From Bromus sterilis (taxonomy: Eukaryota; Streptophyta; Magnoliopsida; Poales; Poaceae): 64,000 nucleotides of DNA. The notes under the pieces were generated by a model. The model was not told the DNA's origin. It saw only the letters and a program-made list of their open reading frames with translations, and did not search any database. Location: the NCBI GenBank assembly GCA_950022295.1, contig OX465598.1, positions 113,257,001-113,321,000 of the forward strand, written 5' to 3'. Position numbers and translations under genes: made by a program. Position 1 is the stretch's first letter, and every line of letters starts with the position of its first letter. Of this stretch, positions 1 to 11,400 are shown piece by piece.

Positions 1-2477
1 GGATTAACCAATGCCCCCGCCACTTTCTCACGCATGATGAATTCGATCTTCATGGAGTACTTAGATAAATTTGTAGTGGTTTATCTCGATGATATTCTCA
101 TCTACTCGAAGAACGAAGAAGAACATGCCGAACACCTAAGGCTGGTATTGATGAAACTTAGAGAGCATCGCCTGTATGCTAAATTCTCGAAGTGTGAATT
201 TTGGCTACCAGAAGTGACCTACTTAGGCCACGTGATTTCTGCAAAAGGCATTGCTGTGAATCCCGAGAGAGTTCAGGCCGTCCTTGACTGGACTCCACCT
301 GAATCGGTTAAGCAAGTTAGGAGTTTTCTTGGCCTAGCCAGCTATTGCCGTCGCTTCGTCGAGAACTTCTCTAAAGTTGCAAAGCCTCTTACTGAACTCC
401 TCAAGAAGGATAAGAAATTCCAATGGACTCCCAAGTGCGAGGAAAGCTTTCAAGAGCTAAAAAGAAGATTGACTTCTGCACCCGTACTTGCACCTCCACA
501 CACCAAAAAGGATTTCGAGATCTATTGTGACGCATCACGGCAAGGGTTAGGATGCATACTTTTGCAAGATCGACATGTGGTAGCTTATGCTTGACGCCAG
601 TTGCGGCCACATGAAGAGAACTATCCTACCCATGACCTTGAACTCGCTGCCGTAGTTCATGCCCTAACAACTTGGCGACATTACCTCCTTGGTAATCGTT
701 GCGAGATCTATTCCGACCACCAAAGCCTCAAATACATTTTCACCCAGCCAGATCTTAACCTCAGGCAAAGACGCTGATTGAGTTGATAAAATATTATGAC
801 TTAGGAATTTCTTACACCCCAGGCAAAGGCAAAGACAATGTCATGGTTGATGCACTAAGTCGTAAGTCGTATTGTAACAACCTCATGTTACAACAGTATC
901 AACCACTTCTTCATGAGGAATTTCAAAAGCTTAACCTCGAGATTGTTCCTCGTGGATCTCTTTTCAACTTGGTGGCGAAACCAACCCTTGAGGATCAAAC
1001 CATAGTTGCCCAAAGGTGTGCACGAGGTGTTCGCCGAATCAAGGAGAACATTGCTAGCGGAGTTGCTAAATGTTTCTCCACAGATAGTAAAGGAACGTTA
1101 TTCTTTGGAAATCGTTTGGTAGTACCTAAGAATAGGGAACTAAGGCAACTCATCCTCAAAGAAGCCCATGACACACCCCTCTCGATTCATCCCGGTAGCA
1201 CAAAAATGTACCGAGATTTATGCCAGAGATTTTGGTGGACTAGGATGAAGAGAGACATTGCTCAATTTGTTGCCGAATGTGATATTTGTCGTCGCATGAA
1301 GGCAGAACATCAAAGACCTGCTGGCACACTTCAACCTTTGCCTATTCCAGAGTGGAAATGGGACAAAGTCGGTATGGACTTCATCACCGGCTTTACAAAA
1401 ACCCAGAAAGGAAACGATGCCATCTTCCTTGTCATAGATAGGCTTTCCAAAGTTGCTCACTTCCTTCCAGTTCGTGATTCTATAACTGCTAGCCAGTTAG
1501 CGGACTTGTATGTCTCTAGAATTGTATCCCTTCACGGTGTTCCTTTGGAAATCAATTCTGATCGTGGTACCCTTTTCACCTCTAGATTTTGGGGAAGCTT
1601 CCAACTTGCTATGGGAACTCATCTCTCCTTTAGTACATCTTTCCATCCTCAGTCTAGTGGTCAAGTCGAAAGGGTTAACAAAATGATTGAAGACATGCTC
1701 AGAGCTTGTGTTATCTCATTCGGAAAGAATTGGGAGAAGTCTCTTCCATTCGCCGAATTTTCTTATAACAATAGTTTTCAATCTAGTCTGAACATGGCTC
1801 CTTTTGAACTCCTATATGGACGACGATGTCGAACGCCCCTAAACTGGTCAGAAACCGGTGAAAGACAATTCTTTGGACCGGACATGATCAAGGAAGCAGA
1901 AGATCAAGTTCGCATTGTTCGTGATCAATTGAAAGCAGCCCAGTCTCGTCAGAAAAGCTACTATGATCGTCATCATACGCAAGAAAGCTACAATCTGGAT
2001 GAGAAGGCTTACCTTCGGGTTACTCCTCTGAAGGGAACCCAAAGATTCGGTATCAAAGGCAAGTTGGCCCCACGTTACATCGGACCTTTCCGCATTCTTG
2101 CTAAACGTGGAGAAGTTGCCTACCAACTTGAACTACCCCCACACCTTTCCCGAGTACATGATGTATTCCATGTGTCACAACTCAGGTGTTGCTTAAAGGG
2201 CCCCATCCGCGAAGTCGACCATGAAACGCTTGATCTCCAAGATGACCTTTCTTATTGAGAGTACCCTGTTCGTATTCTTGATTCAGCCGAGTGTGTCACT
2301 CGCCGAAAGAAGATCAAGTTTCTGAAAGTTCAGTGGTCATACCACTCTGAGAGAGAAGCCACGTGGGAAAGAGAAGACCGTCTCAGTGCCGAGTACCCCT
2401 CCTTCCTCCCGCAGACTTCTGAATCTCGGGACGAGATTCTTTTGAGTGGGGGCGAGTTGTCAAAACCCAAAATTTAG
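1..2477 (+). pseudogene. Copy L0: 3' part of Ty3/gypsy chromovirus gag-pol (RT-RNase H-integrase-chromodomain), broken
   Basis: Polyprotein that reverse-transcribes and integrates the element; only the C-terminal part is in the window. Reverse transcriptase is entered mid-domain and shows the YLDD catalytic motif at about 82-93. RNase H follows. The integrase shows an H2C2-type zinc region (CDIC near 1281), then catalytic Asp at 1377 (GMDF), Asp at 1560 (NSDRG) and Glu exactly 35 residues later (QVERVN), so DD35E is intact. A GPF module and a chromodomain (EYPVRILDS to WEREDRL) end the protein. Three breaks are visible: TGA at 592-594 in RNase H, a one-base deletion near 775 (RRWIEL region), and TGA at 2256-2258 just before the chromodomain. 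The frame stays open after 2258 and stops at 2475-2477, 20 bases inside the 3' LTR. Assignment to the Tekay/Del clade is inference from the chromodomain and LTR length. Confidence 0.93.
2421..2457 (+). promoter_or_regulatory. Polypurine tract of L0 with an adjacent perfect inverted repeat
   Basis: The G-rich tract AGTGGGGGCGAGT (2445-2457) directly abuts the LTR TG and would prime plus-strand DNA synthesis. Just upstream, 2421-2439 is an 8-bp perfect inverted repeat with a 3-nt spacer (GAATCTCG / CGAGATTC). It lies in the pol coding frame, and the same repeat sits in the same place in A, B, E and G. Confidence 0.75.
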
Positions 2478-2829
2478 GTTTGTGCTTTTTCAAGCTTGCA
2501 TTTTTGCATCATGAAAAAAATTGCAAAAGAAAAGGAAATGGGGAAAAGAAAAGCCCTAAATGAATTAAATAAAAAGGCCAGAAATAAATATTTTTCCAAA
2601 ATTCTTTTGGATGTGTTGAAAAATCCTAAAAATGAGTGTGATCATTTTAAAAGTGATTTGGGATTAATCCCATGCTCATAGATTTTTCAAATATTCCAAA
2701 TAGGGCTTGGAAATTAATTAAATACCCTATTTGATTTGAAATTCAAATTATTTGAATTTCAAAAATCTCCAAAACTTGGGAGTGGCTAGTTATGTGTCAC
2801 ATAAGTCCAAATAAAAGTTTTGGGGTTTT

Positions 2830-2836
2830 TATAAAA
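2830..2836 (+). promoter_or_regulatory. Putative TATA box of the L0 LTR
   Basis: TATAAAA in an AT-rich stretch about 570 bp upstream of the splice-donor motif. The E LTR has the same TTTTATAAAATG string at the equivalent place (51253-51259, minus). B has ATATAAAAA (24810-24818, minus), and A, F and G have ACATAAAAA variants. No start-site data are available from sequence alone. Confidence 0.45.
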
Positions 2837-3400
2837 TGTTTTGGTATATTTTTATCAGAACAAACAAATGAAAGAAAAACAAAAATAGAAAGAAAAATAG
2901 AAAAGGCAAAAGGCCAGCCCAGCCTACCTGGCCCACCTGGCCCAGCAAAGGCGGCCCAGCCCAAAGAGGCAGGGTCGTCTTCTCCACCAGGCCAGGCAGG
3001 CAGGCAGCTCGCCGGCGAGCCGGCATGGCTGCCAGGCAGTTACCTGGCTGCCCCCCCAGGCCTTACCTGGCGACGTGGAGACGCCTGGAAGCCTCCATCC
3101 CTTTCCCCCTCCTCTCTGGAACTCCTCCGCCTCTCCCTTCGCCATTCTCGTCGCCACCCTTAGCTCCTCGTCGTCGACCTTCGTGTGTCTACGTGGCCAC
3201 CGTGCCCCTCGAGCTGCGCCGAGCTGTCCAAGGAGATCCCCGCGGCCGCCTTCGTCTTCGCGCCCGGTCAATTTGCGCCGAGAGGCTTCAACGGCGACGC
3301 CACCTCCAACATTCCATCGCCGGCCGCCGCGAGCTTCGTCGACGAATTCCGGCTCCACCAGTTCATCCCCGGCCTCCTCGAGCCCGCCGTCACGCTCCTG

Positions 3401-5582
3401 GTGAGCTAAGCTCCATTTTACCCTGTTCCGTGCCCCTCCCCGTGGCCTCCTTCGTCGTCGTCATTTCTCCAGTGCTCCGGCCGCCGCGGATCTTGACGCC
3501 GTCGAGGCCTCAGGCCTCCCTTGAGTGCCCTGAAGGCTCTAGGAGACGCGGTCGAGCGAGGGCTTCCGTTTGGAACCCCCAGCTCCCGCTCCCGTGCCCT
3601 CTGTTCGAGCGCCGCCGTGCGCTGAGGTCGCCGCCGGTTAACCGCCGGTGGGCGGTTTAGATTAGGAGTTAATCCCTCCCCTAATCCCTTGTTGCACCCA
3701 CTGACAGTGGCCCCACCCCCTAATCTAATCAGGATTTAAACTTAAACCACGGGATTAACCCCTGAGAGACTGACATGGGGGCCCCAACAGTCAGACCCCC
3801 CTCCACGTCATGCTGATGTCAGCATGACGCAGTAAACCTTTTTCCAGGGTTTTAATATATTCCAAAAATTTCAGAAAATTGCCAAAACTTCAATAAATCA
3901 TAGAAAATTCATTTTAACTCCAAGTTGGACAAATCATATGTCTAAAATTATCAGAAAAATACAAGGATTATGAATATGCAACTTGTTTCTATGTTTGACC
4001 ATTTTAAAATGGGTGAACAGTAGCAAACATGCATATGGATCCTTTTCAAATTCAAATTTGGAGTGATTTTGCAATTGGCTTTACAACACACTTAATTTGA
4101 ATGGTTTCACCCCCACATCAGAAACATTATCTCAACTATACCACATCACTTCATGATCAACATTTTCAAATGAACTTTCATGCATTCAAATGCATTTGAA
4201 TTTCATCGATAAATCAAATGGAGTTTGAATTTGCATTTGAAATGCAATATACTCCTTTTAAATGGAATGCTCAACACATCAGTACCTTGAACATCACCAT
4301 TGCAATCTTATTCATGTGATTGTGCATTGTACATTATGTTGATCCTATGATTGTCATGTTGCTGATAGAAGTGGAGCCGGAACCCGAGATCACCCCCTTC
4401 GTTGAAGACCCCGTGACTGAACCTCGTCAACAAGGCAAGCAAACCCCCATTGATCATGTCGATAAAATCCCACTTCCCTCTCATGTCTCGCTTATGCATT
4501 GTTTAGGATGATCACCATGATAACGTTTCTATCGCATAGTTGAACCCATATCCTTTGCATGACCTATCATCTTGTCACAGTAGTAAGCAAACCACAATCC
4601 TAGCAGATGTAGGAGTTGGTTGATATCATGTGGCCCCTGCAACTGTTACTGCTTATTGCATGCTTAGTGATACAACGAGGTTGCTTTTGATGTGAGTCGG
4701 GATGATAGTAAACATGGTGTTGATGAAAGTGAAATGTGTTGGTGAATCTATCCTAATACAAGGTGAACGATGAGAGGCTGTGTAGGAGTACACAGTGGGT
4801 TGTCTCGTTGAACACCGCCTTAAGTCCGAGTTCTTGTGTGGTGATCCAAGAAGAAGAGTAAAACCACACATTGGGCTCACTGACCCCTCTCATCCTAGTA
4901 CCTCACCCCGTTCAAACCCCAAGAGTCGCAGTAGTTCCGAGTTCTGGTAGGGCTGTGGCACGCTCTACAAAGTGGATGAACGGCTTTTCAAGACCGGCTT
5001 GGGACCCTGCACACATAGTTTGAGGTTGTACTGGAACCTCGGCCGGACTTCCATACGGATCCCCCTCAGATAGGCGACTCTCTGGACTAGAACGGAGCTG
5101 TGGGCGAAGTGTTGTGGTGAACATCCTCGCCGACACCCCTTGAATGGTGTCGAAGCCAAAGACGGTAACTGATGGTCATGTGTGTGTAGTAGTACACCCC
5201 TGCAGGGTTAACAAAACTATTCGAATAGCCGCGTCCGCGGTTAAGGACTGCTTGGAAAGCTTAGCTTGATTATTAGACAACTTGAACTGGATACTTCTAA
5301 AACACACCAAGATAAGCGTGAGTGCAATGGGGTGCTTCTCGTGGGGAAGTCGAGGAAGTAACCATAGTGGTGTAATTGGTTGAAGAGATGTAGTGGACTC
5401 GTGTACGCTTCTTACCTCAAGTCTGGTACTCGTAGTTCAGGACTAGCCAAGTCAAAGCTGGCACTTCTTCAAGTGAAACCCCACCTCACTTTACATTGAT
5501 ACATATGCATGAGTAGTATAGCTCCTATGTAAGTCTTGCTGAGTACGACTTTGTACTCACGTTTGCTTAATCTATGTTTTAG
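3401..5582 (+). other. Putative intron within the L0 LTR
   Basis: Donor CTCCTG|GTGAGC at 3401. The acceptor is CTTAATCTATGTTTTAG ending at 5582, with a plausible branch-point sequence (CTTAAT) before it. The length is 2.18 kb and the interior is AT-rich, against a GC-rich upstream exon. The same donor and acceptor occur in the other LTRs: A1 9266-11583, B1 21902-24226, B2 30882-33205, E 48535-50714, F 55170-57512, C1 36475-39234, C2 41372-44120 and D 46389-47700. Splicing itself is inferred and not demonstrated. Confidence 0.5.
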
Positions 5583-5827
5583 ATGAACCCACCGACCCCG
5601 ATGGTGACTTCTACCGGAAGCTCAAAGAATGAAGACTCAGACCAAGACCAAGCTAGTGTAGTCCCAGTCAGACGACTGGTTCCCTCGTGGAGGGCTTGTT
5701 TTTAGATAAGGCTTCTCTAAGACATTTGTTAAACTTGTCTGTACTCAGACCTACTTTGCTTCCGCTTGTCTGTTGTAATGTTGGATCACATGCTTGTGAT
5801 CTCTGTGTGCACTCTGTAAGAGTTATT

Positions 5828-5833
5828 AATAAA
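5828..5833 (+). terminator. Poly(A) signal AATAAA in the L0 LTR
   Basis: AATAAAGATG, about 250 nt after the putative splice acceptor and conserved (as TTTATT on the plus strand) in B2 and G. In an LTR this would mark the end of R. With a start near the TATA box at 2830, R would be about 3 kb, which is unusually long. Confidence 0.45.
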
Positions 5834-6376
5834 GATGTATACATTGTAGAGAATTGCAATGATACCTGCTGTTCATACTAGACATGTGTGTTGCGTGTAT
5901 GTTTATAACATGCATGTCTTTGTATGGGTTTTCGAGACCTTAGTTGTGATCTGGCTGGCGGTCTTTTATACACCAAGTGGCCCTTAGATGTGCGCAGCTT
6001 GGGGCATCGCGATGCGATTTCTCGAGACTCCGTCTCGTGCACACTTTGATGTATGATCGAGCCCGCCCTAGACCCCGACTAAGTGATCGGGATGGAGTAA
6101 GTCCATGTAAGGGTTATAATACAATCGATAGTATGGTTGAGGCGACTTGTCTATGAGTATGGGAGTTCATCACCCATATCATTTAGACTTGTGTGCGGAC
6201 GATGAGGACCCATTTCAGTTGATCATCCGTCTTGGATGGGATGCCCCTCACGTTCGATGCTTTACGAGAACGTTCTGTGCTTGGCCTTGTCTGCTTAGAC
6301 AAGTGGGTACGGTTCTCGGCTCTCCATATGATTGTGTTGTAGCGAGGCTTGCATACGCTAACCCCGGGTCCCGACA

Positions 6377-7886
6377 AAACAGAGACAAGAAAAATCAAGC
6401 GGGAACTATCAACCTCCAAGTCAACATAAGAAAGAGATCGACAACTCCCTTGAAGATGCAGAAGCAAGCCATCTAATCCACGTTCAGAGACAATGGCGGA
6501 AAAAGCAGAGGGAAGAAGAACGCGATTGGCGCTCTGGCCACGAACGCGTAAAAGAAAATCATAGCGCAAGAAACCCTCCTCCAAGGGAGAGGAGGAAGGC
6601 ACTGGCGTCGTACCATGGCGACCACCACGGCATGAGCGTGGGGCAAGGCCACCACGGCCACGACGAACACGGCTACGGCCAGCACCTCGCCTGGGAACCA
6701 TGAGAGGAAGAAGAGAAGAAGGAAGAGGCAAAGCAGAAAGCTGGATAGAGGCGAAACGCTGTGGAAACGTCGCAGACGTCTCAGATTGCAAGACCAAGAG
6801 GCTTTCCCATGGGACGCACTATGCATGAGACGCGTCAATTCACGCGCATTTCCAACGCGCGTATCAGAAACTCAACCAGCGCCTGCCGCACGCCACAGCG
6901 GTCATCATTATGACCGGTCATGAAGAAGTGATGGTTCACTGGCGGAGCATCCCTGACAGCCATCAAACAGAGGCATCGTTATCCTTACAAGCGGTGAAGA
7001 ATACAAACAGACATCAAGGCTCAGAGATTCCATCTTTCAGATCTTTTTCCCGATGAAGAAAAACATCTTACTCCCATCGGGAGAGCACATCATGAGAGTC
7101 CCAGGTGCTCCCTCACCCAAAGGTCAGCAATGTGCTCGAGTGATCACTCGCACTCACGAGAGTCTCGGGTGCTCCCTCAACCCAACGCAAGACAAACATT
7201 CACTCGCCAAGATCATACGGCGCTAGAGTCTGAGGTGCTCCATCACCTCAAGAGCCGAAACGACATTCGAGTGACTACTCGCGAAGAACTCCCCGTCTGA
7301 GCACTCGAAACAAGCTCCACGGGTGAATGAGTGAACAGCTCGCTTGATGTTTTGTTCCAAGCGGGTGCAATGCTATAAGGCTCCGCACCTCAAAAACACA
7401 CATTCCTGGAACACGATACACTGTGCCCAGATGCCACGCAAGATTAGCGTGTAGGTAAGACCCCGCTGCGAATTTCGGCCGGGCTGGGACTTGCCGAAGA
7501 GCGATTTCACTCCCAACCTTTCCCATGCGCTGCGCATGATAGAAAAAGCCGGGCGGACGCGCCTTAGGCTATGCACATTACTGGCGGCAAATGAACACCG
7601 TAAGACCTGACGCGGCAGGACTTTTTCTCGACACCAGTTTTCCAAGCTCACGTCGAGGGACGTGGGTTTGATTGGGCTACTGCGGTATTTTCCCTAGTGC
7701 AATTCACCAAGGCTCGACCAGTCGACCTCTTGGGCCCTTTCAGCTTAGCATCCCACGAAACATGTTTTATCATGGCCACCAGACTGCCAGCGACCCGCGG
7801 TTGTACCACGCATACAAATAATTGACAAATGAATGTACTCGAGTCCCTGCGCGACTCTTCGAGTCCCCCAGGCACTCGGGGGCTAC
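6377..7886 (+). mobile_element. Remnant of an older LTR-retrotransposon internal region
   Basis: Follows the L0 LTR directly and ends in a polypurine-like tract (GGCACTCGGGGGCTAC, 7871-7886) that abuts a putative LTR. That tract resembles ones I recall before 3' LTRs of Triticeae gypsy elements. At 6380-6703 there is an open frame with a basic/acidic helix-like part (QRQWRKKQREEERDW) and a His/Gly-rich stretch (HGDHHG to HGHDEHG), ending TGA. It could be a gag fragment but I do not recognise it. The rest (6704-7870) has frequent stops and I see no other gene. Confidence 0.45.
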
Positions 7887-8325
7887 TGACGAGTGGGTGA
7901 CCCCACGACTCCTACGGATAAGCCTACCTGGTGTCCCTGAAGGAAGAAGGCCCGTGAAGATACAGCCTTGGCCCGCTAATTGGCACCGACGTAGGAGTTT
8001 GCGACTCACAAGGAAGGTGCGAAAACCTGCCGTACAGAGCAAGCTAGGGTTAGGAAAGCTTACCTGTAAACGTAGATGAACTCCCCGAGACCTAGCCCAG
8101 TATATAACAGCTAGGAGGGGCGATGCCAAAGGGCAACCAATATCATCTGTAACCCTAGCCCTGAGCGCTCTATCCTTGGCATCCACTGTAATCGCATCTC
8201 CCCCGTCAATAATATCGAGAAGGAGCGTGCCTTCCTCTTTGCCGACGAGCTATCTTCCAACCTGTGCCTCTCATGACTAACCCAGGGTCCCTGACCATGG
8301 GATTTGCCGAGGTTGATCCCCGTCA
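7887..8325 (+). repeat. Putative short 3' LTR (about 440 bp)
   Basis: Starts TGACGAGTGGG immediately after the purine tract and ends GATCCCCGTCA, giving TGAC...GTCA inverted termini. A TATATAA box lies at 8101-8107, about 215 bp inside. The 5' partner is not in the window, so the ends rest on the tract, the termini and the promoter spacing only. Confidence 0.45.
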
Positions 8326-8482
8326 AGAACTTGTCTCAAAAAACTCATGAATAAAAAGGGCACCTCTACCCCTCCTTATATAGGCTAAGGAGGGGTTCCA
8401 CCCTCCCTCCACTTCCGGGGTGGGACTAATCCCAAGGGAGGGGGATGGCGCACCAAATAAAGGGGGTGGGCCCCTTTATGGC
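8326..8482 (-). repeat. Antisense Copia-type LTR, fragment 1 of 3
   Basis: Joined across element A to 35118-36104 and across element C to 45298-45398. Read on the minus strand the fragments form a continuous LTR-like sequence with a TATATAA box (8376-8382 on this piece), a purine-rich leader and U3 text. The U3 text contains GGGATTTGTCCATCCG and GGGCCCATTCGGTGATAC, resembling Angela/WIS/BARE Copia LTRs as I remember them. The terminal bases are missing at this end, where the short LTR abuts. The family name is inference. Confidence 0.55.
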
Positions 8483-8487
8483 GCCAT
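8483..8487. repeat. Target-site duplication GCCAT, left copy (element A)
   Basis: GCCAT here and at 35113-35117 directly flank the outer ends of element A, a 5-bp duplication as expected for Ty3/gypsy integration. Confidence 0.9.
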
Positions 8488-11400
8488 TTTCAGGACCCGG
8501 GGTTAGCGTATGCATGTCCCGCTACGACATAGTCATATGGAGAGCCGAGAACCGTACCCACTTGTCTTAGAAGACAAGGCCAAGCACAGAACGTTCTCGG
8601 AAAGCATCGTACGTGAGGGGCATCCCATCCAGGCCGGATGATCAACTGAGATGGGTCCTCATCGTCCGCATACAAGTCTAAATGATATGGGTGATGAACT
8701 CCCATATTCACAGACAAGTCGCCTCAACCACACTATCGACTATCTCATAACTCTTACATAGACTTACTTCATCCCGATCACTTAGTCGGGGTCTAGGGCG
8801 GGCTCGATCATACATCAAAGTGTGCACGAGACAGAGTCTCGAGCAATCGCATCGCGATGCCCCAAGCTGCGCACATCTAAGGGCCACTTGGTGTATAAAA
8901 TACCGCCAGCCAGATCACAACTAAGGTCTCGAAAACCCATACAAAGACATGCATGTCATAAACATACACGCAGCACACATGCCTTGTATGAACAGCATGT
9001 ATCATTTCAATTCTCTACAAAGTATACATTTTATTGATAACTCTCACAGAGTGTACACAGAGATCACAAACATGTGATCCAACATTACAACAAACAAGCG
9101 GAAGCAAAGTAGGTCTGAGTACAGACAAGTTTAAAAAATGGCTTAAGAAGCCTTATTTAAACACAAGGCCTCCACGAGGGAACCAGCCGCTGACTGCGAC
9201 TACACTAGCTTGGTCTTCAGTCATCGAGCTCGATGAAGAATCCACCTTCGGATCAGTGGGTTCATCTAAAACATAGAATAAGAAAACGTGAGTACAAAGT
9301 CGTACTCAGCAAGACTTGCATAGGAGTTATACTACTCATGCACATGTATCAAGGTAAAGGGAGGTGGGGTTTCACTTGCAGAAGTGCCAGCTTTGACTTG
9401 GCTAGTCCTGAACTACGAGTACCAGACTTGAGGTAAGAAGCTTACACGAGTCCACTACGTTCTCCAACCAATTACACCACTATGGCGCCTTCCTCGATTT
9501 CCCCACGAGAAAGCATGCCATAGCACTCACACTTATCTTGGCAAGTTTTATAAGTATCCAGTTCAAGTTGCCTAATAATCAAGCTAAGCTTTCCAAGCAG
9601 TCCTTAGCCGCGGACGCGGCTATTCGAATAGTTTTGTTAACCCTGCAAGGGTGTACCGCTACACACACATGATCATCAGTTACCGCCTTTGTAGTCGACA
9701 CCGTTCAAGAAGTGTCGACGAGGATGCTCACCACAACTGTTACCTCATAGCCGATCTAGTCCAAGAAAGCCGCCTACCTGGGTTGGCTACCACTATCGTG
9801 AACCCGGAAGGTTTACCGAAGTGGACCCAGATGATGTGTGCGTGGTGCATAAGCCGGTCTCGGTTGAGCCGTTCTCTCACTTAGCAGCCAGGCCACAAAC
9901 CTACCAGAACTCCGAACTATTGCGACATCTGGACATCGAAAGTGATGAGTTAATAGGTTGATAGGGGTCAGTGAGCCCAATGTGTGGTTGTACTCTTCAT
10001 CTTGGATCACCACACAAGAACTCGGACTTAGGGCGGTGTTCAACGGGACAACCAACTGTGTACTCCTACACATCCTCTCATCGTTCACCTTGTATTAGGG
10101 TAGATTCACCAACACATTTCCACTAACATCAACATGATCACTACCATCCCGACTCACATAACAGTAACATCATTGTATCACTCTAAGCATGCAATAAGCA
10201 GTAACATTTGCAGGGGCCACTCAATCAACTCCTACATTTTCTAGGATTGTGGTTTTCTTACTACTGTGACAAATGATAGGTCATGCAAAGGAATGGGTTC
10301 ATCTATGCGGTAGAAACGTAGCATGGTAATCATCCTATACAATGCATAAGCGAGACATGAGAGGGAAGTGGGATTTTATCGGCATGATCAATAGGCGTTT
10401 TCTTGCCTTGCTGACGAGGTTCGTTATCGGGGTCTTCAACGAAGGGGGCAGCCTCCTGTTCCGGTTCCACCTCTACTCGACAAACAACAAGCAAGGGAGC
10501 ACAATAAGTACAATGCACAATCACATGGCTGAAGGTTGAAACTTGATGTATATGCTTCTGATGTGTGAGGAAATTCCATTTAAATGGAGTATATTGCAAA
10601 TGAAATTGCAAATTCAAACTCCAATTTGAATTCATTTTAGCCAAGTTACAAATGCTATTGTTTGAGCAAGGAAACTCATTTTTAAATGTTTATGATATGC
10701 CTCTGATGTTCAAATGAAATGTGGCATGTTGCTAAGATTCAAATTGCAAAATCATTTGCATTTAATTTGATTAAATTCCAATTAAACCAAATAGAAAATG
10801 CTACTGGTCCCATTTTAAATTCAACTCAAACATAGTTGAAAGTTGTATATTTGGATAGATTATTTTCTCTTGATCATTTTTCATATATTATATGTTAAAT
10901 TTGGAGTTAATATGAATTTTCTATGAATTTCAAAGTTTAATCCTTTTTCTGGAATTTCTGGAATTTTTCTGAATTAAATAAATCATTTAACAATTTATTG
11001 CATCAGGCTTGCGCAAGGGTGACGTAAGGGGGGGCTCTGACCAGTGGGGTCCACATGTCAGCGGCTGGGTTAATAAACCCGGTTAGTTCTAAACTAACCA
11101 GGGGATTAGGGGGGCCCTGGGCCCACAAGTCGGTGACTAGAATGGTCATTAGGGGGGGTGGTTAAGGTCTAATGGAGGTTCTCGCCGGCGGCAGCACTGT
11201 AGATGGCCAGAGTTGCTCGGGATCTTGATTTAGCGCACAAGAGAGGGAATGGAGAGCAGGGTTACGTTCCTGGAGCTCCCGCATGTCGAACGGAGGTGGT
11301 TGGGGGTCATGGGGTGGACCAGAGGGACGACGGCGTCTGCTCCGGCGGAAACAGAAGTACGGCGAGGACGTCGACGGGGCTAGGGGGCACGGTTTGAGGT

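Larger units (their letters stand above)
2458..6376 (+). repeat. 3' LTR of L0 (3.92 kb)
   Basis: Begins TGTCAAAACCC right after the polypurine tract and ends GGGTCCCGACA, matching the LTR ends that abut the primer sites in A and B. Internal order: AT-rich U3; TATAAAA at 2830-2836; GC-rich leader about 2910-3660; GTGAGC splice-donor motif at 3401; AT-rich intron-like stretch; TTTTAG acceptor ending 5582; AATAAA at 5828; palindromes at 6004-6015 and 6023-6037; and a 77-codon open frame from 6147 to the LTR end. The 5' LTR is outside the window, so the TSD cannot be tested (right flank AAACA). ORFs in the GC-rich part look compositional. Confidence 0.92.

Noticed and set aside
6183..6797. 204-codon minus-strand frame across the L0 LTR end and the older remnant
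   Set aside because: It spans an element junction, so it cannot be an ancestral gene, and it has low-complexity composition.
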